The notes beneath the pieces were generated by a model. That model was not told the origin of the DNA. It ran no database searches and was given only the letters and a program-made list of their open reading frames with translations. A DNA stretch of 64,000 nt from a virus. The position numbers and the translations under genes were made by a program. Shown piece by piece: positions 34,611-42,843 of the stretch. Numbering within the stretch: the first letter of the stretch is position 1; each line of letters starts with the position of its first letter. The DNA lies in IMG/VR virus record IMGVR_UViG_3300025276_000023, positions 62,001 to 126,000 of that record; one strand, written 5' to 3'.

Positions 34611-35304
34611 AAAGGACGCTGTAGTACTAGATAGCTTTGAATTGAAGAACGGTAAGTATATCACTAAGACGGGTTGTAAGATCATCTTTCCAGCCCGTTA
34701 TAGACAGAAGAATCTGGCTAGCTTTGGTGAGTATACTGAATGTCTTTCAGTTTATAAAGTAGTACTACCGGATGGGACGTTTTCAGTCGCACGTGATGTG
34801 AGTCGTATCCGATTGGCGAAAACAAGTTATCAGATTGAAAAGATAGACGATGAAGATATGTACGTCTTTAATTATGATGCAGGTGATGTTGTAATTGATT
34901 CAAGCGATATCATCGTTGATAAACTTTTGCCTTATTACACTTATGAGTATTTCATAGATAAAGGTTACGTTCCTTCATTTTTAGAATATGACGATATGTG
35001 TTTGATGTGGGAAAATGTAGAAACTACGACGGGTAATAAAGTAGGGTCAACTAAAGAAGTCATTCGCTTTATCATTTCTTTAATAGCTCGTTATCCAGAC
35101 GACCCTACGTTGTTCTACAGACAAGCGGTTAATAAAGGATATAAAGGCAAACCTAAATGGATTGCTTTCTCAAGTGTTATCCACGGTCCTCGAACTACAA
35201 CTGCTAAGCTGATAGGTGCACGTTTTAACTCTGCATTGATCGCTGCTTTAAATACTGAGAATGCTAAGCCTGAAAAGGTTGAAGACATTCTAAGGAGAAA
35301 TTAA
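34603..35304 (+). CDS. Conserved-position protein between virion protein and prohead protease
   Basis: The 233-residue protein overlaps the upstream gene by 8 bp and the protease start by 3 bp (TAATG), so expression is coupled with head genes. The N-terminal half is beta-rich (TKTGCKIIFPARYR, YKVVLPDGTFSVARD), the C-terminal half helical. In gene order it matches phiKZ gp176. A head-assembly role is inferred from the coupling only. Confidence 0.65.
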   Translation: MARKDAVVLDSFELKNGKYITKTGCKIIFPARYRQKNLASFGEYTECLSVYKVVLPDGTFSVARDVSRIRLAKTSYQIEKIDDEDMYVFNYDAGDVVIDSSDIIVDKLLPYYTYEYFIDKGYVPSFLEYDDMCLMWENVETTTGNKVGSTKEVIRFIISLIARYPDDPTLFYRQAVNKGYKGKPKWIAFSSVIHGPRTTTAKLIGARFNSALIAALNTENAKPEKVEDILRRN

Positions 35305-36098
35305 TGTTTGGAATAGGTGGAACACAACCTATGCGTGTTGGTAAACAATTCAGAGTTGGCTGTGAAGTAATGTCAGCTCAAAATAAAACCGGCATATTGC
35401 GTAAGAATGAAAAAGGTGAGTATTGTGATTTAGTACTTGGTGCATTAGAGTTCCCTAACAGCGGTGGATCAACATATTCACTTAGCTCTGGTGAAGACAT
35501 GTTACGTGAAGGATCTCTCTTTAGAGATTGTTTGATGAACGGTCAAGCTAAAGGTGAATACTGGCACCCGTCTAAAGAACCAGGTATGACAGATGAAGAC
35601 TGGTTTAGACGAATCATGTATACGGCTGAAAAGAACACATGTCATTTACATACATCAATGTGGATTGATTTTATCATACCAGCAGGTAGCAATAAAAAAG
35701 TTCCTGCTTTTATTGGTAACATCATCCCAACTGGTCCATATGGTGAGACATTAGATAAGCAATTAAATCTTCCTCAAGATAATGTTAGTTTCAGTATACG
35801 AAGCATTACGGACGATATCGCTTTACCTAATGGTACTTATCGTAAAAAGATATTAGCGGCTAATGGTTTCGACCACGTTACTCGTCCAGGTATTAAGATA
35901 GCAACTAAATCTAATTCAGTTAGTTTAGAAAATGCTTCTGCTACAATTACATTAGCAGACATGGTTCGTTTTGCTGAGCGTACATCTGAAGTAGGTGTAA
36001 GCTTTGAAGCCTCTCAACACTTTAAACGTGTTATTAGAGACATCGGTAAGCGTTACGAAACTAAAGTCTATATCCCTGCAAGTGCTAGTTGGAAATAA
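35304..36098 (+). CDS. Prohead protease (T4 gp21 / phiKZ gp175-like)
   Basis: The 264-residue product has the two signature elements of the herpesvirus/T4-type prohead serine protease: GEYWHPSK with His88 and VSFSIRS with Ser164, the expected distance apart. T4 gp21 has the equivalent 'G-E-x-x-H-P' and 'V-S-x-S-x-R' elements. The enzyme cuts head and inner-body proteins, in phiKZ after Glu in S/A/G-x-E, during capsid maturation. Candidate substrates in this window are the proteins at 5721, 33159, 61362 and 62521. It is the last gene before the hairpin at 36108. Confidence 0.85.
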   Translation: MFGIGGTQPMRVGKQFRVGCEVMSAQNKTGILRKNEKGEYCDLVLGALEFPNSGGSTYSLSSGEDMLREGSLFRDCLMNGQAKGEYWHPSKEPGMTDEDWFRRIMYTAEKNTCHLHTSMWIDFIIPAGSNKKVPAFIGNIIPTGPYGETLDKQLNLPQDNVSFSIRSITDDIALPNGTYRKKILAANGFDHVTRPGIKIATKSNSVSLENASATITLADMVRFAERTSEVGVSFEASQHFKRVIRDIGKRYETKVYIPASASWK

Positions 36099-36107
36099 AA
36101 CAATAAT

Positions 36108-36140
36108 AAGAGAGGGTTTTAAAACCCTCTCTTTTATGTA
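36108..36140 (+). terminator. Hairpin terminator, TATG type
   Basis: AAGAGAGGGTTTT / AAAACCCTCTCTT, an almost loop-free palindrome whose centre will form the loop, followed by TTATGTAAAA. Confidence 0.72.
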
Positions 36141-36154
36141 AAAAGTTACAAAAC

Positions 36155-36174
36155 TATATTATTAAGATGATATA
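36155..36174 (+). promoter_or_regulatory. Putative early promoter motif, copy 3
   Basis: TATATTAT, five bases, then TGATATA, 15 bp before the 36190 start. TATATTA is the closest of the six to the phiKZ early motif TATATTAC. Confidence 0.55.
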
Positions 36175-36189
36175 AATAAGGAAAACATC

Positions 36190-36846
36190 ATGGCTATTAC
36201 CAAAACGACTGTATACAGAATGCCTCATCGTAATGTTACGTTAGACGGCTCTATCACTAGAGAGAAGCGACATGCTTTTGACATGTTACAAGACATCGAC
36301 ATCTCTACTCAGTTGCGTGCGTTAGTATTTGATAGAGATACTCCATTCCAATACTTTAAAGATGCAGTTGCCTTTAACTACGGTAAAAATAAATTAGCGC
36401 TAGGCATTGAATTAGAGATCGATCCTTCTACTCTGGACGAAACTTATTTCGAAGCCATCTGCAATGCTTTATTTGAATCAGCATCTACATCCCGTTCTAT
36501 TAGCCTGCGTACTAAATCTGGTTATGTTACAACAGCAGTAAATGCTTATGCGTTTGCCTGTTTCTACATTTACATGGATTCAATATTACGCACTGTAGAG
36601 CGCTCTAGCTACACGGATCAGAAATACCTAGCATCGCTATACATAAAGGTTAAAGACTCTATGTATGAGCTCGTGGCTCGTTCTCTGGATAAAGAGAAAG
36701 CTTTATTCGTAGGTAGTACGGTAACTGTATTTGCTGCTGCGGATGATAGTACTCCCGATACAGAAGAAAGAACTATTTATGTTATTGAAGACCTCGCCTC
36801 TAGCTTTAGCGATGCGGAAATAAAAACTAAATTTAACAAACTATAA
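36190..36846 (+). CDS. Unknown protein, first gene of the AAA+/thymidylate synthase unit
   Basis: The 218-residue protein starts just after the promoter-like motif at 36155, with AAGGAAAACATC before the ATG. It is mainly helical with a C-terminal strand region (VGSTVTVFAAADD). There is no recognised motif. It is followed 36 bp later by the 36883 gene and then by the AAA+ ATPase, so it may be part of a nucleic-acid-metabolism unit. Confidence 0.68.
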   Translation: MAITKTTVYRMPHRNVTLDGSITREKRHAFDMLQDIDISTQLRALVFDRDTPFQYFKDAVAFNYGKNKLALGIELEIDPSTLDETYFEAICNALFESASTSRSISLRTKSGYVTTAVNAYAFACFYIYMDSILRTVERSSYTDQKYLASLYIKVKDSMYELVARSLDKEKALFVGSTVTVFAAADDSTPDTEERTIYVIEDLASSFSDAEIKTKFNKL

Positions 36847-36882
36847 CCTAAGCTTGACCAGCTTATCACTCAAGGAATACTA

Positions 36883-37296
36883 ATGGCATTAACTATTGAC
36901 TTACTCAATCAATATATCGTAAAGCAAAATGAAGTAAAGCACGAATTGAATGATGATGAACGATTATACATGAATTATTGTTTCTTCTATCTGGTATGTG
37001 ATCGCTGTAAATGTCAGTACAGCGATAAGTACGATGCATTGATGGTGGTAAATAATGATTATAGACCACAATACGTTGTAAGGATTAGTGATTTATCATT
37101 AAAAGATTACGTAGATGGAGATGGAACACATAGACGCGATGCGCTGTATCGTCGAATGAACTCAGTTCCAATCACTAAGGGAAATAAAAATAAAGTAGTG
37201 GACATGCTACAACTTATGACGTCGGAGTTTAATCGTAGAGAGAAAACTTCACTTGAACGTTTGTTTAAAAATCATAGAGTTAATATCAACAACTAA
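36883..37296 (+). CDS. Unknown small protein upstream of AAA+ ATPase
   Basis: The 137-residue protein contains a cluster of cysteines near residues 23-45 (YCFFYLVCDRCKCQY) that could bind metal, though the spacing is not a standard zinc knuckle. CAAGGAATACTA precedes the ATG. It ends 9 bp before the ATPase start, so it is a likely adaptor or partner of the ATPase. Confidence 0.66.
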   Translation: MALTIDLLNQYIVKQNEVKHELNDDERLYMNYCFFYLVCDRCKCQYSDKYDALMVVNNDYRPQYVVRISDLSLKDYVDGDGTHRRDALYRRMNSVPITKGNKNKVVDMLQLMTSEFNRREKTSLERLFKNHRVNINN

Positions 37297-37305
37297 GGAT
37301 TGATA

Positions 37306-38448
37306 ATGAGTGAGAAAGAAATAAAGAACTATAAGTTGCGTTCCAATGGCATAACGACAGATGTTCTAGAAGATACGGACAGTCGAGATATCGATGGTCT
37401 TGAACCAGCGGTTCATTTAGCGGTTGATGAAGACGGTCCTCGCTTTAAACGCAAGTCAGGTCACTATAGAGATGAAGTAAAAATCTATGGTTCTAATGTG
37501 CAGGAGCGAACTAAAGCGGTTCTAGAAGATCTAAGAGAGACGGAAGTTCCTCTAGGTATAATGATCGTAGGTACTAAAGGTAACGGTAAAACAATGCTGG
37601 CAGAAAATATATCAAATGCCTGTATTCGTGAACTAGCAATGCCTGTAATTGAAGTTAAGTCTATGATACGTGCTAAGACATTGGAAGCAATGATTCGTTC
37701 TGCTGGTGACTGTGTTGTCTATATCGATGAGTACAGTAAGTACTACTCTCCTCGTTATTCCAATACAACAGGCGGGTCTCAAGATGTCGATAACTCTGAT
37801 GAACTATTAACTCTGTTCTCAGATAAGACATTAGGTAAAGTGCTGTTTATCATCACTGATAATAAGATGCAGAACATTAGTGAGTTCTTACATAACCGTA
37901 CTGGTCGTATGATGTATCGTTTTGTTTATGATTACGTACAAGCGGATGTAGTTAAAGATATCTGTAAAGACTTTAAAGTAAATAAAGAAATTACAGAGTT
38001 CTTACTAGATCATGCTAAGAACACAAAAGAGTCTATTGACAATATCCTTACGCTGGCTCAGAAAGCGACTAAACATAAAACGTTAAGTTCATTTCAAAAG
38101 ATATTTAGTTACTTGAATGTCAAGCCACCTATGTTCCGTTCGTATTACATTAAAACGGATACGCCACATAAACTTTCTGCGCGTGTTGAAAATGATGATA
38201 TCGTATTCACTGTTGATTCACCGGAAGAAATTAAAGATGCGGAAGGTAATTTAGTCGCGTCTGTTGGTAAAAACATTAGTCGATTTAAAATATCAACTAT
38301 GAACTATCGTAACCGTCGCGGTACTGTATATGGTGTTAACTATATATTCGCATTCCGCAACTTACCTGAGAAACCAGACGATGTTTACGAAGCTGAGATA
38401 ACAGGTGTACCGCCTGCTGAGTTTACGAACACTGGTTACTTCTTCTAA
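37306..38448 (+). CDS. AAA+ ATPase
   Basis: I use the ATG at 37306 (MSEKEIKNYKL, 380 aa), six to seven bases after AAGGAT; an in-frame TTG at 37300 is less likely. The AAA+ elements are clear: Walker A GTKGNGKT (89-96), Walker B VVYIDEYSK with D141/E142, sensor-like FIITDN, and an arginine-finger-like HNRTGR. The C-terminal ~110 residues form a separate beta-rich domain (KDAEGNLVASVGKNISRFKI). AAA+ proteins of this size unfold or remodel partners or load helicases; the substrate here is not evident. Its operon carries thymidylate synthase next. Confidence 0.82.
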   Translation: MSEKEIKNYKLRSNGITTDVLEDTDSRDIDGLEPAVHLAVDEDGPRFKRKSGHYRDEVKIYGSNVQERTKAVLEDLRETEVPLGIMIVGTKGNGKTMLAENISNACIRELAMPVIEVKSMIRAKTLEAMIRSAGDCVVYIDEYSKYYSPRYSNTTGGSQDVDNSDELLTLFSDKTLGKVLFIITDNKMQNISEFLHNRTGRMMYRFVYDYVQADVVKDICKDFKVNKEITEFLLDHAKNTKESIDNILTLAQKATKHKTLSSFQKIFSYLNVKPPMFRSYYIKTDTPHKLSARVENDDIVFTVDSPEEIKDAEGNLVASVGKNISRFKISTMNYRNRRGTVYGVNYIFAFRNLPEKPDDVYEAEITGVPPAEFTNTGYFF

Positions 38449-38461
38449 TTAAAACAATCAA

Positions 38462-38477
38462 TGGGACTCCGGTCCCT
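38462..38477 (+). other. 5' leader hairpin before thymidylate synthase
   Basis: GGGAC-TCCG-GTCCC just before the ribosome site (TAGGAAAAAG). It lacks a U-tract or TATG, so it more likely protects the transcript end or modulates the start than terminates. Confidence 0.45.
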
Positions 38478-38489
38478 TAGGAAAAAGAA

Positions 38490-39677
38490 ATGAAACAATA
38501 TATTGAATCAACTACTCACGTTTTAAACAGCGGTATCATTAGCCCTACTCGTGGAACACCAACAGTTGCTGTACACGGTATCATGACTCGTTACGACTGT
38601 AGCAAGTTTCATCCAATCACTACCATCAAACATCAAGGCATGAAAGACATGACTACTGAGATGGAATGGATGATGAAAGGTCTTACAAGCAATCTGTGGT
38701 TATTAGAGCGCGATTGTAAAATCTGGAACAAGTGGGACGTACTTCCTTTAACAGAAGTGGATATTGCTGATAAGTTAGCAGAAGTAGGCGTTAGCGTAGA
38801 TTTCTCTTTAGTTGATCAAGAAACACTTTCTAAACTTACAGCAGCATTGAACATCTCAGACAAATCTGGTGAGTTAGGTCCAGTGTACGGTGAGATGATG
38901 GCTAACTGGCCTACTAGCAATGGTGAAACTATTAACCAGCTAGATGAACTAATCGATGGTATTCGTGAGAACCCATTCAGTCGTCGTCACATTGTGAGTA
39001 TGTGGAATCCTGAATTCTTACCTAATGAAAAAGCAGACCATGTTGAGAACATTAAAAACGGTAAGCAAGTTCTACCTCCTTGTCATATGTCTTTCCAAAT
39101 ACTTATTAGAAATGAACCTTTCTTTGCCGGCATTACAAAAGAACCAATGACTGATGTTGAAGCTGCTAAAGCAATGTGGTCAGCGGCAGTAGGCAATGGT
39201 CACACAGATAAAATATTCCATGAATGGGTTTCTTCTGTACTGGCTAGTGAAAAGACATATGTTGAAATGGTAAGTGCTTTATATGAATCGGGTTTTGTTT
39301 TCAAAACAGGTGTATCAACTGATAATTTAATCGAGCGTTATAACCGTCGTTACGTAGATTTACTATTTACTATGCGTAGCAATGATAAACCATTAGGCGA
39401 ACCGTATAACGTATCTAACTATGGTACTCTATTAGCCGCTGTAGCGCACCTCACTGGCTTTGAACGTGGTGACTTGATACATTCTACCGGTAACAGTCAT
39501 ATCTACTTAGATCAGCTTGAGGGCGTTGATACAATGCTTTCACGTGAACCTAAAGAAGGTACTCGTTTACTGATTGAAGATCGTGGTCAACGTTACCTTA
39601 AAGATTTCGCTGCTTCTGATTTTACATTAGAAGATTATCAATCACATGGTAAAGTTTCTTTTAAAGTAAACGTGTAA
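38490..39677 (+). CDS. thyA: Thymidylate synthase with family-unusual insertions
   Basis: The 395-residue enzyme shows the active-site set: PFSRRHIVS (R165/R166), LPPCHMSFQ with nucleophile C198, FTMRSNDKPLGEPYNVSNY with the RS-x-D element and N307, and GNSHIYLDQ. N307 in PYN marks dUMP methylation rather than dCMP hydroxymethylation. It makes dTMP from dUMP with methylene-tetrahydrofolate. It is much longer than bacterial ThyA (264): about 40 residues are added at ~85-128 and ~70 between the Cys strand and RS-x-D (~210-280). The start follows the leader hairpin. Confidence 0.92.
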   Translation: MKQYIESTTHVLNSGIISPTRGTPTVAVHGIMTRYDCSKFHPITTIKHQGMKDMTTEMEWMMKGLTSNLWLLERDCKIWNKWDVLPLTEVDIADKLAEVGVSVDFSLVDQETLSKLTAALNISDKSGELGPVYGEMMANWPTSNGETINQLDELIDGIRENPFSRRHIVSMWNPEFLPNEKADHVENIKNGKQVLPPCHMSFQILIRNEPFFAGITKEPMTDVEAAKAMWSAAVGNGHTDKIFHEWVSSVLASEKTYVEMVSALYESGFVFKTGVSTDNLIERYNRRYVDLLFTMRSNDKPLGEPYNVSNYGTLLAAVAHLTGFERGDLIHSTGNSHIYLDQLEGVDTMLSREPKEGTRLLIEDRGQRYLKDFAASDFTLEDYQSHGKVSFKVNV

Positions 39678-40592
39678 ATGCGTCATCATAAAAGTTTAGG
39701 GCTGAGCGCAATGTTCGGCCTTGTTAATGCCAATTCATCTAACGCAGTCATACTGCCTAAATTGAAGCCATCAGAACCACTGGACTTCATGCCGGCTTAT
39801 GAAAGTATATTGATCGATAAGTCTATAGAAGGTCTTGGTTTAATCAAAGGCCCTTTCCATCAAAGGAATATTTTAATGAGTTATGTCTCTGCTAATGTAG
39901 AAAAAGAAAACGGGTCTCGTAAGTTTGACTTTAGAGTACTTCATCGAGAAGAAGTAATCGATGCAGTACATCTTGAGAAAGATGCTGAGCCTAGTAATGA
40001 AGATTTAGCTATACTTTATCTAACTGAAAACAAACCGGTTAATGATGAAGTTGAAGCACCTTTACTTGTCGCTGGTAAGTGTCCTGTAACTCAACATGAC
40101 GCGACTGCTAACTTAATGTGGCACGTACATTCTAAAATACCTTCTGAGCGCTTAGCACGCATCCTAGCTAAGTTTCCTGAACTTGATCCTAAGTTTAGCA
40201 CTGGTGGCGTAATGGATAAACGCCTTACATTAAGCGATCTTGTCACTGCTAATATCTCATACGCTATTATGCCTACCTTCGTTGGTAAAACATTGAGCCT
40301 AAAAGATAAGAAAGCATTTCGTGATTATGCGGGTAAGTCTATTTTCATTAACGACCGTAAACTAAAGAAAGATTCATTAACCGTGATTATCTTTCCAAAC
40401 AAAACGTATACCGCTAACCCTACGTTCTGTAAGCAGTTAGAAGACTCTATCATGAGCGCTCTAACTTATACTCATTCATCTAAGGTATATTTATTTAATG
40501 CACCTACCAATTTACTTGCACTTACTAATCTACCTACTTTAAAAGTAACAGTAAGTGAAGATGAAAATGGTACATTGCATACTTTCTGTTAA
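39678..40592 (+). CDS. Unknown protein next to thymidylate synthase
   Basis: The 304-residue protein begins at the very base after the thyA stop, without its own clear ribosome site, so it is likely translated by coupling. It is mixed alpha/beta with no signal or membrane segment and no recognised motif. A nucleotide-metabolism role is only suggested by the position. Confidence 0.7.
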   Translation: MRHHKSLGLSAMFGLVNANSSNAVILPKLKPSEPLDFMPAYESILIDKSIEGLGLIKGPFHQRNILMSYVSANVEKENGSRKFDFRVLHREEVIDAVHLEKDAEPSNEDLAILYLTENKPVNDEVEAPLLVAGKCPVTQHDATANLMWHVHSKIPSERLARILAKFPELDPKFSTGGVMDKRLTLSDLVTANISYAIMPTFVGKTLSLKDKKAFRDYAGKSIFINDRKLKKDSLTVIIFPNKTYTANPTFCKQLEDSIMSALTYTHSSKVYLFNAPTNLLALTNLPTLKVTVSEDENGTLHTFC

Positions 40593-40601
40593 GGGGAAGA
40601 T

Positions 40602-40943
40602 ATGAAAGAACACGACCTACTTAAAAGATTTAAGCTGAAAGCTAACGATGAAAGTCTCGATCCTTTATTTGAATTAGTTTTACTTAAAGTTGAAGGAGAA
40701 TGTACAGCGGCAATTAAAGACCATGTAAATCGACTGGGTCGCTTTTCTACTACTATACTTGTAATGATCAATACCATTGTCAATCATGGCTTACGTGATG
40801 CTACAGGTGCTGTAATGGCAAGTGATTTTATAACTCAAGGTTTAGATGTAGGTTTTACTTTAAGCTATATCAGTAGTGATGCTATACAAGTAAAGTCTGT
40901 AGTCTCGTCTAACGGTATGTTGAAAAAAATCAAGACAATTTAA
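40602..40943 (+). CDS. Unknown small protein
   Basis: The 113-residue product has a helical N-terminal half and a beta/helix C-terminal half (FTLSYISSDAIQVKSVVSS). AAGGGGAAG, a strong site, precedes the start. It ends before a U-tract terminator at 40957 and begins the accessory block of small genes. Confidence 0.68.
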   Translation: MKEHDLLKRFKLKANDESLDPLFELVLLKVEGECTAAIKDHVNRLGRFSTTILVMINTIVNHGLRDATGAVMASDFITQGLDVGFTLSYISSDAIQVKSVVSSNGMLKKIKTI

Positions 40944-40956
40944 CTAATATTAACGC

Positions 40957-40986
40957 GGGTCTTAGCAATGAGACCTTTTCTTTCTA
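40957..40986 (+). terminator. U-tract hairpin terminator
   Basis: GGTCT-TAGCAATG-AGACC followed by TTTTCTTTCT, 14 bp after the stop of the 40602 gene. Confidence 0.65.
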
Positions 40987-40998
40987 CCAGAGGTTTAT

Positions 40999-41256
40999 AT
41001 GTTCTATATGACTTTTATTTCTTTACTACCAACTTTCTCAATTGCCATCTTTGGAATGATTTACATTCTAGTGGCGTTTAAACTATTTCTATCTTTTAGC
41101 TCCACTTATGAGAATGAGTTTGGAGTAAGTAATTTACCTATAGGACAGTCTTTAGTTTTAAGCAGCCTGTGGTTTCCTCTAACCGTATTAGTAGTAGCAG
41201 CAATAGTGTTAGTAATAATAGGTGCTAAAGTGGCTTACGTTAAGTATGGGACATAA
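40999..41256 (+). CDS. Small membrane protein, two transmembrane helices
   Basis: The 85-residue product has one membrane helix at ~1-35 (FYMTFISLLPTFSIAIFGMI and onward) and a second at ~50-75 (LVLSSLWFPLTVLVVAAIVL). The short loop between is polar. The ribosome site is weak (CAGAGGTTTAT). It is one of a series of small membrane proteins in the accessory blocks. Holins can look like this, but no lysis partner is adjacent. Confidence 0.68.
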   Translation: MFYMTFISLLPTFSIAIFGMIYILVAFKLFLSFSSTYENEFGVSNLPIGQSLVLSSLWFPLTVLVVAAIVLVIIGAKVAYVKYGT

Positions 41257-41262
41257 ATAACA

Positions 41263-41300
41263 AGAGAGGACTTCGGTCCTCTCTCTATGTTTGTTTTTTG
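41263..41300 (+). terminator. Hairpin terminator, TTCG loop, TATG plus U-tract
   Basis: AGAGAGGAC-TTCG-GTCCTCTCT followed by CTATGTTTGTTTTTTG, combining both tail types. The left flank gives ATTTATG on the minus strand. Confidence 0.82.
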
Positions 41301-41324
41301 TTTAAATGCAATTAATTTGAGATC

Positions 41325-41344
41325 TATATAGTAAAAGGGAGATA
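41325..41344 (+). promoter_or_regulatory. Putative early promoter motif, copy 4
   Basis: TATATAGT, five bases, then GGAGATA, 31 bp before the 41376 start. The flanking ATCTATATAGTAAA is shared with copy 2 at 16683. Confidence 0.6.
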
Positions 41345-41375
41345 GATATCATAAACAATATATTAAGGAATTACA

Positions 41376-41504
41376 ATGAACGAATTAAAGATTAGAATAG
41401 GTGTAGTAGTTGGTACAACAGCCGCAGTTTTCATAGGCTTTACTGTAGTGGATAAAATCGTAGCTCGTAAGAAAGCTAAACTAACTAAACAGGAGAATAA
41501 ATAA
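41376..41504 (+). CDS. 42-residue single-helix membrane peptide
   Basis: The peptide begins MNELKIRIGVVVGTTAAVFI, one membrane helix, and ends in a Lys-rich tail (ARKKAKLTKQENK). TTAAGGAATTACA precedes the ATG, and its stop overlaps the next start (TAATG). N-terminus, promoter motif and tail all resemble the 16733 product. A small membrane effector is plausible. Confidence 0.66.
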   Translation: MNELKIRIGVVVGTTAAVFIGFTVVDKIVARKKAKLTKQENK

Positions 41505-41707
41505 TGTCATATTTTAAAACAGGCGTAGCACTCGGCGCAGTACTAGGAACAGCACTTACAGGTCTTTACTATAAAGCAAGTGTATCAGACATGCATGTTG
41601 AAATAGCTATCGATAAACGTAGAAAGGAATACAAGAAAGCATTTGAACAACGTCAAGCAGCAGCGGCTAAAAAGAGAGAACAGTGGGAACGTGACTTGAA
41701 TATATAG
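41504..41707 (+). CDS. Small membrane-anchored helical protein
   Basis: The 67-residue product has a Gly/Ala/Leu-rich membrane helix (FKTGVALGAVLGTALTGLYY, 4-23), then a highly charged long helix (IDKRRKEYKKAFEQRQAAAA) predicted to be cytoplasmic or periplasmic coiled coil. AGGAGAATAA inside the upstream gene serves as ribosome site. It is translated with the 41376 peptide and may form a complex with it. Confidence 0.68.
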   Translation: MSYFKTGVALGAVLGTALTGLYYKASVSDMHVEIAIDKRRKEYKKAFEQRQAAAAKKREQWERDLNI

Positions 41708-41720
41708 TAGGATATTTGTA

Positions 41721-41757
41721 AGGGAGCGAGAGCTCCCTGCCCTCTTATCTTTTTTTG
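41721..41757 (+). terminator. U-tract hairpin terminator
   Basis: AGGGAGC-GAGA-GCTCCCT, then GCCCTCTTATCTTTTTTTG. Confidence 0.68.
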
Positions 41758-41778
41758 TTTTCAAATAGTTTTTAAAAC

Positions 41779-41798
41779 TATATCATACTAGTGAGTTA
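41779..41798 (+). promoter_or_regulatory. Putative early promoter motif, copy 5
   Basis: TATATCAT, five bases (ACTAG), then TGAGTTA. Nearly the same as copy 6 at 44083 over 18 bases. The 106 bp to the next start (41904) would be a long leader. Confidence 0.6.
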
Positions 41799-41903
41799 TC
41801 TAATATAAACTCCTGTACTTAAACGTAAGGGACTTTATCAATGAAGATAATGAATCGTATTGATATATTATAGAACGTCTTAAAATTGATTATGGAGATT
41901 ATA

Positions 41904-42263
41904 ATGGGTTTAGGGTATGTATTGTTTATTTGTGTTTCTTTATACCTGCTACATGTAGATAAGAAGCACAAGAATAAATTTAAGTTTAAACACATTCATT
42001 ACTTAGTAGAGACAGCTGCTGATACCGGTGAACTAATCACCATTACACTCTTAAGTAAAACAGTAGATGCTGTTCGTGAAAAGGAATGTGTAAGTATGAT
42101 GCAGCGTACTATGACCACCTCTACCAATAACTTTGCTATCATTAGCAGAGCCTTGCCTGACGATAATAAAGGTATACATAAGTGGTATACCTATAACAAA
42201 TCAGTTACCGATGAGTTACTATTAGGGTATTCATTACAGTGTTCTAAAATTGATGTGGTATAA
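41904..42263 (+). CDS. Small membrane-anchored protein
   Basis: The start at 41904 (MGLGYVLFICVSLYLLHVD, 119 aa) is preceded by GGAG six bases upstream; a TTG at 41886 is also in frame. One N-terminal membrane helix is followed by a basic stretch (DKKHKNKFKFKH) that keeps the remainder on the cytoplasmic side, then a folded domain of about 85 residues with no recognised motif. Confidence 0.66.
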   Translation: MGLGYVLFICVSLYLLHVDKKHKNKFKFKHIHYLVETAADTGELITITLLSKTVDAVREKECVSMMQRTMTTSTNNFAIISRALPDDNKGIHKWYTYNKSVTDELLLGYSLQCSKIDVV

Positions 42264-42304
42264 TTTTACGTCAGGTCATTATAGTTTGAGGAATTTATTT
42301 CTCC

Positions 42305-42326
42305 CCATTGTTTGTCAAAACAATGG
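42305..42326 (+). other. Leader hairpin in the 121-bp gap before the 42385 gene
   Basis: CCATTGTTT-GTCA-AAACAATGG, a perfect 9-bp stem followed by a purine-rich stretch (AGAGGGAGGAGCGAAGCG) and not by U. It may stabilise or regulate the downstream message. No coding sequence is seen in 42264-42384. Confidence 0.45.
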
Positions 42327-42384
42327 TAGAGGGAGGAGCGAAGCGACAACAACAGAACTAAGTTAGATACTAGGAACTTAATGA

Positions 42385-42843
42385 ATGATAAAAGATGATA
42401 GTATACGAGAAGTAACAGGTTGTATCTATGACAGTAAAGGGAGGAAGATAGAATACACAATTAAAGATATCGATCCATACTACACGACTGAGTTATATTC
42501 AATCAAGCTACCTAACGACCCTATAGTCTGTACTAATGGGTTCTATCAAGTAGATGGGTATGAATACATCATCATCGGTGCTAACAATGAACTAGCTAAA
42601 CGTTTTATGGAACAACATACTTTATTCAATGGTGTTACTGACTATGAAGATGGGTTAGCATTTACACTCAACTTTGAAGATAGAACACAAATACGTTATA
42701 CAGTTATTGATATCGGTAAACGGTTCGATAAACAAATTATCTCTAAACTTTATGTAGGTAATATATCTAATAAAGTTAAGGGATTCAGACAGATAATCAT
42801 AGAAGGTTATCTCCACTATGTTAAGGAATTATTCGATGAATGA
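42385..42843 (+). CDS. Unknown protein, first of the HigA-like gene unit
   Basis: The 152-residue, beta-rich protein starts at the second of two close ATGs (TAGGAACTTAATGA before it). It lacks membrane segments and known motifs. The next gene starts inside its last codons, and the HigA-like gene overlaps that one, so three proteins are coupled. It is larger than usual HigB toxins (~90-110), and no RelE-type residues stand out. Confidence 0.66.
   Translation: MIKDDSIREVTGCIYDSKGRKIEYTIKDIDPYYTTELYSIKLPNDPIVCTNGFYQVDGYEYIIIGANNELAKRFMEQHTLFNGVTDYEDGLAFTLNFEDRTQIRYTVIDIGKRFDKQIISKLYVGNISNKVKGFRQIIIEGYLHYVKELFDE

Noticed and set aside
38490-39677. dCMP hydroxymethylase instead of thymidylate synthase
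   Set aside because: The PYN motif keeps the Asn that selects uracil; hydroxymethylases have Asp there.
40999-41256. Holin
   Set aside because: Two membrane helices would fit, but there is no endolysin nearby and the gene sits in an accessory early block.
41841-41873. Ten-codon leader frame (MKIMNRIDIL) after promoter copy 5
   Set aside because: There is a TAAGGGA upstream, but ten codons alone are too little evidence; it could be a leader peptide.
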